In this document: in pieces, positions 29,305 to 38,800 of the stretch
Numbering within the stretch: position 1 is the stretch's first letter
How the letters are laid out: each line of letters starts with the position of its first letter
Program-made: the position numbers and the translations under genes
Notes under the pieces: model-generated
The model's database searches: none
Seen by the model: the letters and a program-made list of their open reading frames with translations, nothing else
What the model was told of the DNA's origin: nothing
DNA from: Sandaracinaceae bacterium
GTDB taxonomy: Bacteria; Myxococcota_A; Polyangia; Polyangiales; JADJQN01
Assembly: GCA_016712745.1 (NCBI GenBank)
Contig: JADJQN010000001.1
Location: 372,001-436,000 of the forward strand
Direction: 5' to 3'
Length of the DNA: 64,000 bases

Positions 29305-31980
29305 CTACGCAGTCGGCGCTTGTCCGATTCCGGGCTCGGTGGGTTCAGAGACGCGCACGTAGGGAAGCTCGCGCTCGATCTTCTGCAGGCGGTCGGCAAT
29401 CTCGTCGGCGCGCTTCCGATATTTATCGGCGAGGCCTTTGAGCTCAGCACTTTGGTTCGGTGCCGTGGCCAGGAAGTCGGCACACGCTTTACAGCTGCGC
29501 CCCAACTCGACTTCGTTTCCGAGTTCTTCGAAGAGTCGGATGGAACGCTCGAACGCCTCGCGCGCGCGCTCGTGGTCTTCTCCGCCCCATCCACCGGCCG
29601 CCGCGATTTCTCCGAGCGTGCGCAGTGCAACCCCAAGGAAGGGCTTGCCCCGCGACTGCTCGAACAAAGCCACCGAGCGCGTGATGTAGTCACGGGCTGT
29701 GCGAATGTCGTGAATCAGCATGTGCGCCTTGGCAAGGCCGCGCAGAATCTCCGCTTCCAGAATGCGGTCGCCGAGCGTGGTCGAAATATCCTCGGCTTGC
29801 TTCAGCACGCGAATGGCTTCGGTGGGCCGGCTCGAGCGGTAATGCGCCTCACCGATATTGGTGAGAATGACCGATTGTCGCATGCGGTCGCCAACCTCGT
29901 GCGCGACCTCGAGTGCTTCCGTCCAAATCTGAATCGCGCGATCCTGGTCACCGTTGTCTTGGTGAATGGTGCCAAGATTGTTGAGCGTCTGGGCGATGCC
30001 GGGACGATCCTCGATCTCGCGCCGAACGCGCAGCGCTTCATCGAACGAGGCTAATGCCTCGGCAAAACGGCCGCTGTCCTGATAAACAAGGCCCAAGTTG
30101 TTGTGCGAGAGCGCGATGCTGCGCGGGTCGCCAAGCTCGATACGAAGGTCCAGCGCTTCCTTCATGAAGCGTTCGGCCGTCTCGTAGACACCGCGCATCC
30201 AGTGCACGCGTCCCACATCGTCAAGCGACGCTGCTACCCCGCGCCGGTCACCCGCCGCGTCGAAGAGAGCATGCCCGGTGCCGAGGTGACGCATCGCCTC
30301 CTCGAGCTGACCGATGGCGCGATAGACGCGGCCGAGTCGATTGTGGGCCGCTCCACCCTTCGCTTTCAAGTCGAGGCGAAACGCGATCTCGAGCATGGCA
30401 CGAAAGCTCTTGATGGCATCGTCGTTGTTGCCCGCAAGCTGCTGCACATCGCCCATGTGATGCAATGCGTCCATGCGAAGCAGGATGTCTTCCTCACCGA
30501 TGAGCGAGAGGCCACGCGTGTAAAACTCGGCGGCCTTGGCGTTGGCATAGCGCGCCCGCGCGCGGTCTCCGGCGAGAATATAGTACTCACCTGCTTTGCG
30601 CTTGGCGTCGCCCTGTTCGAAGTGTTGAGCTAGAAGCTCGCACTGTTCTTCGTTACGGCTGGTTAGTTTGAACTCAAGCCACTCGGCGACGACAAGATGA
30701 TAGCGTCGCATCTCGCTCGCGCTTGTGAGCTTGTGCAGGGTTTCGCGCTCCAGGTTGTGGCGGAATGCAAACTCCGAATCACCAAAGACGGACGAGTCGG
30801 GAAGTTGAACGACGTACTCACGCGCCTCTAGGCCCTTGAGCAGATCACGGTAGTGCAGCACTAGGTCTTCTGCGCCGCCCCACAGCGCGGGCGTGGGCTT
30901 GTCGATGCGGCCCAAGGCGACCAATGCGCCTAGCCAGAACACTCCGCCCATCGTTGCGGCCATCTCCAAAAGCGCGCGCTCTGCGGGCAATAGCGAAGAA
31001 ATCCGCGCGGAGATGGCGTCGTCGACGGTGAGAGGAAGCTGCGCGTCGTCGAGGCGTGACAAATCCACGCGCCATGACCCGTCGTCGCGCTCTACGAGCG
31101 TGCCTGAGTCGAGATAGGTGCGCACCATCTGTTCGAGAAGATACGGACTGCCCGCTGCCATATCGACCGCTGCATCGACGAGTTCCGCGGGCGGTTCCTC
31201 GCCGATTGGAGCGAGCAATTTTTCCATCAAGAGCGCGGCGTCATCTGCACCGAGGGGGCTCAGGTCGATGCGCGTATGGGAAGCGCTCGACTGGAACCAG
31301 TCCGAGCGACGTGCGCTCAGCTCGGGGCGCGCCGTGGTGACGATGAGAATGGGGGCGTCGCTCAACGTGCTGATCAAGTAGTAAACGAGAGCGAGGCCGT
31401 CGTCGGTTGCCCAGTGTAGATCTTCAAAGACGAGAATGAGCGGCGTATTCTGTGCGTCGACCTCGAAGAAACGGCGCAGCACGGCACGGCTCAGCTGACT
31501 GAACTGCTCCGGATCATCTTCGACCGCGCGAATGAACGGCGACTCGGGGAAACGGAGATCGACGAACGCACCGAGGAAGTGCAAAAACTCCGTCACGCGC
31601 TGATCACCCAGCGCCTGCGACACCGTTTTTCGAAAAGTCTCGCGCGTAGCGTCGGGGTTTGCGCCTTCAAAGACGCCAAAGCGCGCGCGCAGGATGCGTT
31701 GGATGGCGCTAAATGCCGAACTGCCATCGCGGAATGCGCCGCGATACGCCTGCACGCGACGCTCGCGTTCGCGGACCTTGGTCAGAAACTCGTTGAGCAA
31801 ACGCGTCTTGCCGATGCCTGGGCCGCCCAGAATCGTGACTACCTGGGGCTTCTTCGTCGAGAAGGCGCGAGCGAACGCTTCGTCGAGCGCGCGCATTTCC
31901 GGACCGCGTCCGACCAAAGGCGCGCGTGGGCTGGCCGTCGCGGCGGGGTCGCTGGTGCGTGAGATTGAAGCAGTCGTCAT
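29305..31980 (-). CDS. AAA-type ATPase with a TPR regulatory region
   Basis: 891 aa. An AAA/STAND-like domain at 20-350 has Walker A GGPGIGKTRL (about residues 51-60) and a Walker B-like LILVFEDLHWATDD. A linker and about ten TPR units follow (RMDALHHMGDVQQLAGNNDD, AHNRLGRVYRAIGQLEEAMR, ALSHNNLGLVYQDSGRFAEA), ending in a coiled segment. In Myxococcota this ATPase-TPR module is often fused to a Ser/Thr kinase. Here it is divergent from the kinase at 32140 and separate from it. The CCA enzyme starts 1 base after its stop. Confidence 0.85.
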   Translation of the reverse strand: MTTASISRTSDPAATASPRAPLVGRGPEMRALDEAFARAFSTKKPQVVTILGGPGIGKTRLLNEFLTKVRERERRVQAYRGAFRDGSSAFSAIQRILRARFGVFEGANPDATRETFRKTVSQALGDQRVTEFLHFLGAFVDLRFPESPFIRAVEDDPEQFSQLSRAVLRRFFEVDAQNTPLILVFEDLHWATDDGLALVYYLISTLSDAPILIVTTARPELSARRSDWFQSSASHTRIDLSPLGADDAALLMEKLLAPIGEEPPAELVDAAVDMAAGSPYLLEQMVRTYLDSGTLVERDDGSWRVDLSRLDDAQLPLTVDDAISARISSLLPAERALLEMAATMGGVFWLGALVALGRIDKPTPALWGGAEDLVLHYRDLLKGLEAREYVVQLPDSSVFGDSEFAFRHNLERETLHKLTSASEMRRYHLVVAEWLEFKLTSRNEEQCELLAQHFEQGDAKRKAGEYYILAGDRARARYANAKAAEFYTRGLSLIGEEDILLRMDALHHMGDVQQLAGNNDDAIKSFRAMLEIAFRLDLKAKGGAAHNRLGRVYRAIGQLEEAMRHLGTGHALFDAAGDRRGVAASLDDVGRVHWMRGVYETAERFMKEALDLRIELGDPRSIALSHNNLGLVYQDSGRFAEALASFDEALRVRREIEDRPGIAQTLNNLGTIHQDNGDQDRAIQIWTEALEVAHEVGDRMRQSVILTNIGEAHYRSSRPTEAIRVLKQAEDISTTLGDRILEAEILRGLAKAHMLIHDIRTARDYITRSVALFEQSRGKPFLGVALRTLGEIAAAGGWGGEDHERAREAFERSIRLFEELGNEVELGRSCKACADFLATAPNQSAELKGLADKYRKRADEIADRLQKIERELPYVRVSEPTEPGIGQAPTA

Positions 31981-32139
31981 CTAGAAAGGCTCCTAAAACA
32001 GGCAGGAGTTGTATCCCACCTCTGCCCACACGGCCACTCGACGCAGAAGGCGCCCAATTTGCCACTAGATTCAACCGAATCAAGGCGACCCGCTCGTTTG
32101 CTTGCCAGCGCGCCTGAACATAAGGGACGATACCGCGTT
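31981..32139. promoter_or_regulatory. Divergent promoter region between the ATPase and the kinase
   Basis: 159 bp with the two starts pointing away from each other, so it must hold promoters for both operons. AGGAGCC upstream of 31980 could serve as the ATPase ribosome-binding site. I could not identify -35/-10 boxes with confidence. Confidence 0.5.
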
Positions 32140-33453
32140 ATGCCGCGCACTCGGCAGCTTGGCCGCTATCAAGTCACAGAACGTATCGCGTTTGGTGGCA
32201 TGGCCGAGATTTTTCGCGGTTTTACCTACGACGAGGATGGATTTCGGCGCGACGTTGCCATTAAGAAGGTCTTGCCGAACTACACGGATGACCGCCACTT
32301 CGTCGATATGCTCACCGACGAGTTTAAGCTCGTCAGCTATCTTCGCCATCCGAATATCGCGGAAGTTTACGAGCTCGCGGAAGTCGACGAGTCGTTGCTC
32401 ATCTCGATGGAGTTCATCGACGGCAAGGATTTGCGCTCGACCGTGGAGAAGGGACGCCAGCGCCGCGAGCCCCTCGACTTTGACGATGTCGTTTACATTT
32501 TAGCGCGCGCACTCGATGGCTTGCATCACGCGCACATCGCTCGGGACTTGGAAGACCGCCCTCTTCATCTCGTGCACCGCGACTTCAGCCCGTCCAATAT
32601 TTTAATCGCGTACGACGGCCACGTGAAGATTTGCGACTTCGGTATCGCCAAAGCGGCGAATAACAAAGTGCAAACGCGGACGGGCATCATCAAAGGCAAG
32701 ATCAAGTACATGTCGCCCGAGCAAGCGTTCGGTCGCAAGCTCGACGGCCGCAGTGACATCTTCAGCGCAGGCAGCGTTCTCTACGAGCTAGCCACCGGCA
32801 TCGCGCCATTCAACGCTGGCAACGAGTTGGATTTGATTTTCGCCGTACGCGACGCCAACCCACGCGCGGCGATTGAAATTAACCCGCATATCCCTCCGCC
32901 ACTTGCCGCCATCATCGAGCGGGCAATGGCGCGCTCCCGCTCGGCTCGCTATCAGTCGGCGCTCGAGTTCCGCGATGACTTGCTGATATTCTTGCGTGAG
33001 TTCAACGGTCAGTATCGGCGCACCAAGCTTGCGCGCACGATGAAGAGGCTCTGGGCCGCGGAAATCGAATCTGAGCTTCGCCTGATGGAGGAGTACGTCG
33101 TCTCCGAGGCCGTCAACGCTGATCTGGGCGTAAACCTAATCGCCGATGTCCTTGGCCCGAACGCGGCGTATCAGCGATTCCATCCGAACCCCGGAATGCA
33201 CAGTGCCGAGTCGGCACTCCCTTCGCGGGCGCCGGAGACGCCTCCGCGTACCGAGTCCGCCGAGATCGGAACCTCACGCATCGATACCGGGCGAGCCGCA
33301 GCAGCAGCACGCTCGCCCTCGCCCCCGCCTGCGTCGCCCGTTCGCGAGCGCCGCACGACGAAGCGCGTGCCTGCGGCAGACGGCAGCGTTGACGAGGAAG
33401 GGTTCGACGAGCGCACCGACGTAAACGAGGATGGCGACACGAAGCGTCGCTAA
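32140..33453 (+). CDS. Eukaryote-like Ser/Thr protein kinase
   Basis: 437 aa. Complete kinase domain at 10-275: Gly-rich loop (RIAFGGMAEIFRG), Lys42 in VAIKK, HRD at 147-149 (HRDFSPSN), DFG at 167-169 and the activation segment ending in MSPEQAFG. HRD plus DFG indicates an active RD kinase. The C-terminal 150 residues are Pro/Ser/Ala-rich and charged with no visible membrane helix, so it is probably cytoplasmic. I took the ATG at 32140 because earlier in-frame residues are not kinase-like. It could phosphorylate the ATPase-TPR protein encoded divergently, which is inference. Confidence 0.92.
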   Translation: MPRTRQLGRYQVTERIAFGGMAEIFRGFTYDEDGFRRDVAIKKVLPNYTDDRHFVDMLTDEFKLVSYLRHPNIAEVYELAEVDESLLISMEFIDGKDLRSTVEKGRQRREPLDFDDVVYILARALDGLHHAHIARDLEDRPLHLVHRDFSPSNILIAYDGHVKICDFGIAKAANNKVQTRTGIIKGKIKYMSPEQAFGRKLDGRSDIFSAGSVLYELATGIAPFNAGNELDLIFAVRDANPRAAIEINPHIPPPLAAIIERAMARSRSARYQSALEFRDDLLIFLREFNGQYRRTKLARTMKRLWAAEIESELRLMEEYVVSEAVNADLGVNLIADVLGPNAAYQRFHPNPGMHSAESALPSRAPETPPRTESAEIGTSRIDTGRAAAAARSPSPPPASPVRERRTTKRVPAADGSVDEEGFDERTDVNEDGDTKRR

Positions 33454-33528
33454 GCGCGCTGCTTAAACGAAAACGCGCCGTTCCGATTGCTCGGTCGACG
33501 CGTCTTCTGTAGCCGGTGCTCGCTTAGC

Positions 33529-35049
33529 TCAGTGAGCTGCGCGGGTGATGGTGAGCGACCAGCCTTCCAGGGTTCCTGTGTCTTCGCCTGCGGTGTCGAC
33601 AACGCTCAGATGCCACACTCCGTTGGCCGCTGCACCTGCGAAGGCGCTGATGTCGAAGGTCTGGTCGAGGTTGTCAGCCGCGCCGCCAACCTGGTCGGCC
33701 AACGTGTAGGACTGGCCGCTTGGGTGAACCAACTTGATGACCAGGTCGCCGCGGTATGTGTGCGTGATGTTCACGTGGACCGAGATACTGGCGATTGAAC
33801 CGGCCTCGGCAACTGTAAGCGCACTCGACAAGCCGCTTGCGTCGTCATCCGGAATCGCGGTCGAGCGGTTGTTGTCGTCAGTCGTCGTAAGCATGCTCAT
33901 CTCTTGGCATGCAGCGGCGTCGCGGCAGTTCGTGTCTTCGCAGTCGATGCGGTGATCGCCATCGTCATCGGATCCGTTATCACAGATTTCGGTGCGCGCC
34001 GGCGCGGTCGGTTCGTCGCTCGCATAGGCGCTCAAAAACTCGGTGACGTAGCGGTACGAGATCCAGCCATAGCCTGCGCCGTGCGGATTGGTGGTGCCGA
34101 AGCGCGTGGCGCCCCATGAGTTTTTGAAGAGAAAGAAGCCCTTCTCCATGACCGGTCGACCGTCCTGCATGACCACGTTTCCCTGCGCATCGCGCGTGGG
34201 AACTTCAAGGTTGTCGTCCCAGCCGACAAGCAAGAACGAGTGACCTGCACGCTTCTCCAAGCTCTTCGCCTGGTCTTCCGCGTTCGGATAGAGAACGTAG
34301 CCGTCTCGCATGTAGTCCGAGCTAACCGGCAGTGTCGATGAACCGTGGTTCCACGATTGGTAGAAGAAGGTGCCGCCGGCGATCACGCCCGCGCGCTTAC
34401 CGTAGATTTGCGCCTTCAAGCTGCGCACGGATGAGTTGATGAAGCGACCGGCCGGCAAGTGGTAGAGCGTGCCCATCTGAGCTGTCTCAGGTGCTTCGCC
34501 ATTTGTGTAACAGCGGTACGGAAGATCATCGCCCTCGTTGCTCGTGCACGCTGCATCGTTTGAAGACGACCACGCGTTGCCTTCATACGGCCACGCGGAT
34601 TCGACGGGGATGCCGTACTCGTGAATCGCACGCAGGTTGGTGTTGGCGTTAGATCCCGACGTCCCGGTGAACTGGTGCAGTTGTGCCTTCACCGACCACT
34701 GCAGGTACTGCTCGGAAAAGTCCGCGTCGGGAAGGATGCCCGACTTGATGTAGAGGTTTTCCATCAGCGCTACGGTGCTGAAGATCGAGCAGACGCCGCG
34801 CCGCGCCTGATTGCGAATCGGGCTCTGATCGGCGACGAGGTCGAAGGTCGCCGGGTACGTCGCATCGGCTTTGCCCTCTTCTGGGAGCATCGAGTTTGGA
34901 GGCGCGTCTTGAAGGACGGGGTCGAGCCCGCTCAAGGCCGGCATGTCGTCACCCTCATCTACGGGGGGCGCTGAGCTTGCCTCGACCGCGCAGCCTGAGA
35001 GAGCGAGCATGAGTCCGAGCACACTGAGAGAGCGTCGTAGGTTGGGCAT
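33529..35049 (-). CDS. Secreted papain-family (C1) protease with a P domain
   Basis: 506 aa. Lipoprotein signal with Cys20 (LALSGC), so it is likely outer-membrane or surface anchored. The C1 catalytic set is visible: Cys87 (RRGVCSIFSTVA), His270 (KRAGHSFLLVGWDDN), Asn310 (FFLFKNSWG) and the oxyanion Gln before the Cys (IRNQARRG). A DNGSDDDGDHRIDCEDTNC linker precedes a C-terminal P/proprotein-convertase-like beta domain (THTYRGDLVIKLVHPSG, DTGTLEGWSLTI). Papain-fold enzymes with a P domain are used for extracellular digestion or processing; the substrate is unknown. Confidence 0.85.
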   Translation of the reverse strand: MPNLRRSLSVLGLMLALSGCAVEASSAPPVDEGDDMPALSGLDPVLQDAPPNSMLPEEGKADATYPATFDLVADQSPIRNQARRGVCSIFSTVALMENLYIKSGILPDADFSEQYLQWSVKAQLHQFTGTSGSNANTNLRAIHEYGIPVESAWPYEGNAWSSSNDAACTSNEGDDLPYRCYTNGEAPETAQMGTLYHLPAGRFINSSVRSLKAQIYGKRAGVIAGGTFFYQSWNHGSSTLPVSSDYMRDGYVLYPNAEDQAKSLEKRAGHSFLLVGWDDNLEVPTRDAQGNVVMQDGRPVMEKGFFLFKNSWGATRFGTTNPHGAGYGWISYRYVTEFLSAYASDEPTAPARTEICDNGSDDDGDHRIDCEDTNCRDAAACQEMSMLTTTDDNNRSTAIPDDDASGLSSALTVAEAGSIASISVHVNITHTYRGDLVIKLVHPSGQSYTLADQVGGAADNLDQTFDISAFAGAAANGVWHLSVVDTAGEDTGTLEGWSLTITRAAH

Positions 35050-35219
35050 GCCTTAAGTGCAAAGCAGGCTCCGTGCCATCGGCCGAAGCGTCAGTTTTGC
35101 GTCGATTTCGGGCGCGGCCCCCCGTCAGTAGCCACTTTTGTGGTTCGGCCTCCCCAGCTGCTGGCTCCTCGACTAGCCCCTTGGCAGCTAACGTTTGTGG
35201 GCGCGCAAAGGTCGGTATC

Positions 35220-35684
35220 ATGGATCTCATGAGCTCGTTCCATGCGTTTGCCGTGCACTTGCCGATGGGCCTTTCAATCTTCGCGCCGCTGCTTTTCGGC
35301 ATGCTCGCGTGGCTCGTAGGCTGGCGCGGGGTGGATGCACGGGCGTGGTGGATCGCCGTGCTGGTCGCATGGGTCGTGATGGGCGGCGCGTTCGTTGCCA
35401 GCAGTAGCGGCGAGGAAGAACGCGAGGGGCTGCGCCAAGGGATCGCAGCAGCGCCCCTCGATGCCCATGAATCGGCCGCCGATCGTTTCACGCTTGCCAC
35501 ATGTGCGTTGGCGCTTCTCACGCTAGTCGCGCAGGTGATGCGCGATCAACGGCGCAGACGCTTGCTGTACGTCGCCAGCGTGATCCTTGCCTTTGCGGTC
35601 GCTGCAGCAGCGCTGCGCACAGGTCAACTTGGCGGGGCGCTCGTCTACGAGCACGGTGCTACGTCGTTTCGCCCGACGCACTAA
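35220..35684 (+). CDS. DUF2231-like membrane protein
   Basis: 154 aa with four membrane helices. The start at 35220 gives MDLMSSFHAFAVHLPMGLSI, typical of DUF2231 (His-x-Leu-Pro motif near the first helix). The following segments are LLFGMLAWLVGW, WWIAVLVAWVVMGGAFVA and LLYVASVILAFAVAAAALR. Function unknown; homologues are often found beside redox or stress genes. Confidence 0.7.
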   Translation: MDLMSSFHAFAVHLPMGLSIFAPLLFGMLAWLVGWRGVDARAWWIAVLVAWVVMGGAFVASSSGEEEREGLRQGIAAAPLDAHESAADRFTLATCALALLTLVAQVMRDQRRRRLLYVASVILAFAVAAAALRTGQLGGALVYEHGATSFRPTH

Positions 35685-35834
35685 CATCGGGACGACGGCG
35701 CCAGCGGGCCGTGCTCGTCGTCTTTAATAGCGACCGCCCAAGCATCCAGGGCACCCGCGTGTCGGACCGGCAGAACTTTCACGTGCGGACGGAGTCCGAC
35801 TGATTCGAGGGCGCGAACCGCCCTCACCTTTACG

Positions 35835-38800
35835 ATGGAGATGGCAATGATCGTGCGAGCTCATCGAGCGTCGTCGGCGGCGCTTTGCGTTCTTTTGCTG
35901 GTGGGATGCGGCGGACAAGTCACCACCGCTGACTCCACGTGCGGTTCACTCGAAGTCATTCGGGGCAGCGTGAAGGACGCGGATGAGAATGTGTACGGTC
36001 GCGCGCGCGTGGCAAGCGGCGAGACAATCGAGGTCGGCGAAGACTCGCTGGCGCGCCTAACCCTTGACACGGGCGGCATCCTCTTGCTCGACGCGCGTAC
36101 GGAGCTGCGTGTGGAAAACGATGGCGCATCCGTGCAGGTGGAGAGTGGTCGGGTGTTCGTAGAAGCACGCGACCCAACGCAGCTGCGCATCGTCGCGCGC
36201 GATGGAGCATGGGTCTTGCGTGACGCCGCCATCTCATTGGTAGTCGCAGCAGCGCAACCGAGCCTTGCGTACGTTGTTCAGGGACAGGTCGCGTGGTCGG
36301 ATGCTGGCAATATTCGCGGCACTGCCCAGGCGGGTGAGCAGGTGAATCCAAGTGGCGGTGCGCGTGCGGTGACACCCACAGCGCTCTTTGCGGATTGGAC
36401 GGGCGGTCTCTCCCGCGTGGGTCCGGAGCTCAACGCCAGCACGGCCGGTATCGGGCAACTCGAAGCTCGGCTGCCGGAAGAGACGGGACGCGCCAGGTGG
36501 CCGCTTACGATGCGTCGGCTCGACGTGCGTGTGAAGATTTTAGGCGACTTGGCAATCACGGATGTCGATCAAGAATTCTTCAATCCGGCGAGTGAGGTCG
36601 TGGAAGGCCTTTACCGTATAGGCATTCCTGAGAACGCCGTGCTGCAGCGCTTCTCCGTGGATCGCAACGGGCAAGTGGTCGATGGCTATGTTCGCGAGCG
36701 GGCGCAAGCGCGTACCGCGTACGAGGCGCAAGTCTATCGGGGCTCGACGGACGATCCTGCACTTCTCGAATGGGATGCGGACGGCAACTATCACGCACGC
36801 ATTTACCCCATCGCCGCTGGCGCCACCCGACGAATCGTAGTGCGTTACGCAGAGTGGCTTCCGCGTGCGCACGCTAGGGCCCCGCGCGTGTATCGCTATC
36901 GCATGGCACCTCCGGCTGGGGCGCTCAGTCAGCCGATTCAAGAGTTTTCCATGGAAGTCGACGTCAGTGACGCGAGAAAGAATGTGCACGTTCGGGCTGG
37001 AATGAACGCCACGATCGATGGCGATAAAGTTGTCATACGTGCGAACGACCTGCGCCCGCGCGCTGACTTCTGGCTGGAGCTTGCCGATGGCGCCGCACGG
37101 GACAGCTTGCGAGCGTACCGCGCAGATTATCGCGCGCCAGTTCGCGCGCCCGGTGCGCCTGCGGTCGCGCACGAGGCCGAAGAGCGCGACTATTTCTATC
37201 TGCCGTTCGTGCTCCCGGAGAGCCTCTTCGAGCAGGCCCAAGTCCAAGGCCAGGATTGGATCGTAATCGCCGACGTGTCCGCCGCGACCGACGCATCACA
37301 CCTTGAGCTTGGTCGGCGAGTGATCGACTCGTTGCTCTCTCATCTCGGAGCGCGCGATCGAGTCGCTGTGGTCACAAGCGATCTTGCGTTGCGCCCCCTC
37401 GGCGGTGAACCGCGAGTTGCGCTCGGAGCAGTAGATCCAGCGCGACTGTCGCGTCTGATGGACGACTTGGCGCGCGTGCCTGCTGGCGGCGCGACCGACT
37501 TGGGGGCGGCGATCACGCAAGCAGCTTCGCTCGTCGATCCCTCGCGCCCTTCGGCGGTGATTTACGTGGGGGACGGCGCGCCGACCGTGGGCGAAATGCG
37601 GGCCGCAGGTTTGCTGACGCGAATGAGCCGCCTACCTGATCCGATCCGTCTGTACGCGGTGGGTGTGGGAGCTGACGCGAATCTCGACCTTTTGGATGCG
37701 CTCACGCGTCAGAGCGGCCTTGCCGTTCGCGTAGTGGAAAGCTCTCAAGCGGCGGACACGGCGCTTCAGGTGATTGCCCACGCTTCGCGGCCGTTCGCCG
37801 ATCACGTGACGGTCGACTTGGGAGCGGGAATTCGCGATGTGTTTCCGCGCGGCGCGACGACTTTGGCGCGCGGGGCCGTGCTGTCGCTCGTTGGTCGCGT
37901 GGGCGGCGACGTTCCGCGCAGTGTGCGCGTGCGAGGGCAAGTGCGCGGCCGCGCATTTGATCAGATGGTGCAGGTCGAAACGTCTGCCCTTGAAGAAGGC
38001 CATGACTTGCGTCTGCGTTGGGCACGTGAGCGCCTGCGTCAGTTGCTGATCGAGGGAGCTGGTCGAGAATCGATCGTGGACCTTGGAGTGCGCTACGGAG
38101 TAATCACTCCCTACACGAGCTACTACGTTCCAAGCGCGCGCGAGCTTGTGCAGGCTCGCGTGCTCGTCGAGCGCAGCGATGCGACGCAGCTCGCTCTGAA
38201 CATGCTCGTGGCACCGCTTGCGATCATGGGTTGCGGTAAAGGTTCTTCTGCTGATGGGCCCGCGGCAAGCAGCGTGCAGTTTGGTGAGGCGCCGCACATG
38301 CTCGTGCCCGAATCGCAAAATGAGGGCGCGCGACGAGGCGAACCCTCTACGCCTGCGCCCGCCCAACCGACGCCGCCCCCGATCGCCGACAGAGAACGGC
38401 CGAGCCAAGAACCTACGACTACGCGGACTGGGGAGCTTTCGCCAACTCGTGGTGACAATGCTCACGAAGTCGCCGAGACGGGCGCATTCGCGGACTTGGA
38501 CTCGTTGGGTATGCGTGGCAGCGGACGCGGAGGTGGCGGCGTGGGCGATGACGACCAGCTTGCAGGCTTTGGTGGTCGCGGCGCGATCGGATTTGGCGCT
38601 GGGATGGGCGCGGCGAGCGCTGCGCAGTCGCCGCGGAACAATGCATACGGAACTCTCGCCGGATCCAGCGGTGGCTTTGCGCTGAACGCTGACCACTCGG
38701 TAGCTACGCGCGAACAGCGCGCTGCGCGGCGCGGGCGGATGGACAATGCGGCGGACGCGCCCGACGGCGTCACGGCCGCAGTCGTCACCACGACCACCGT

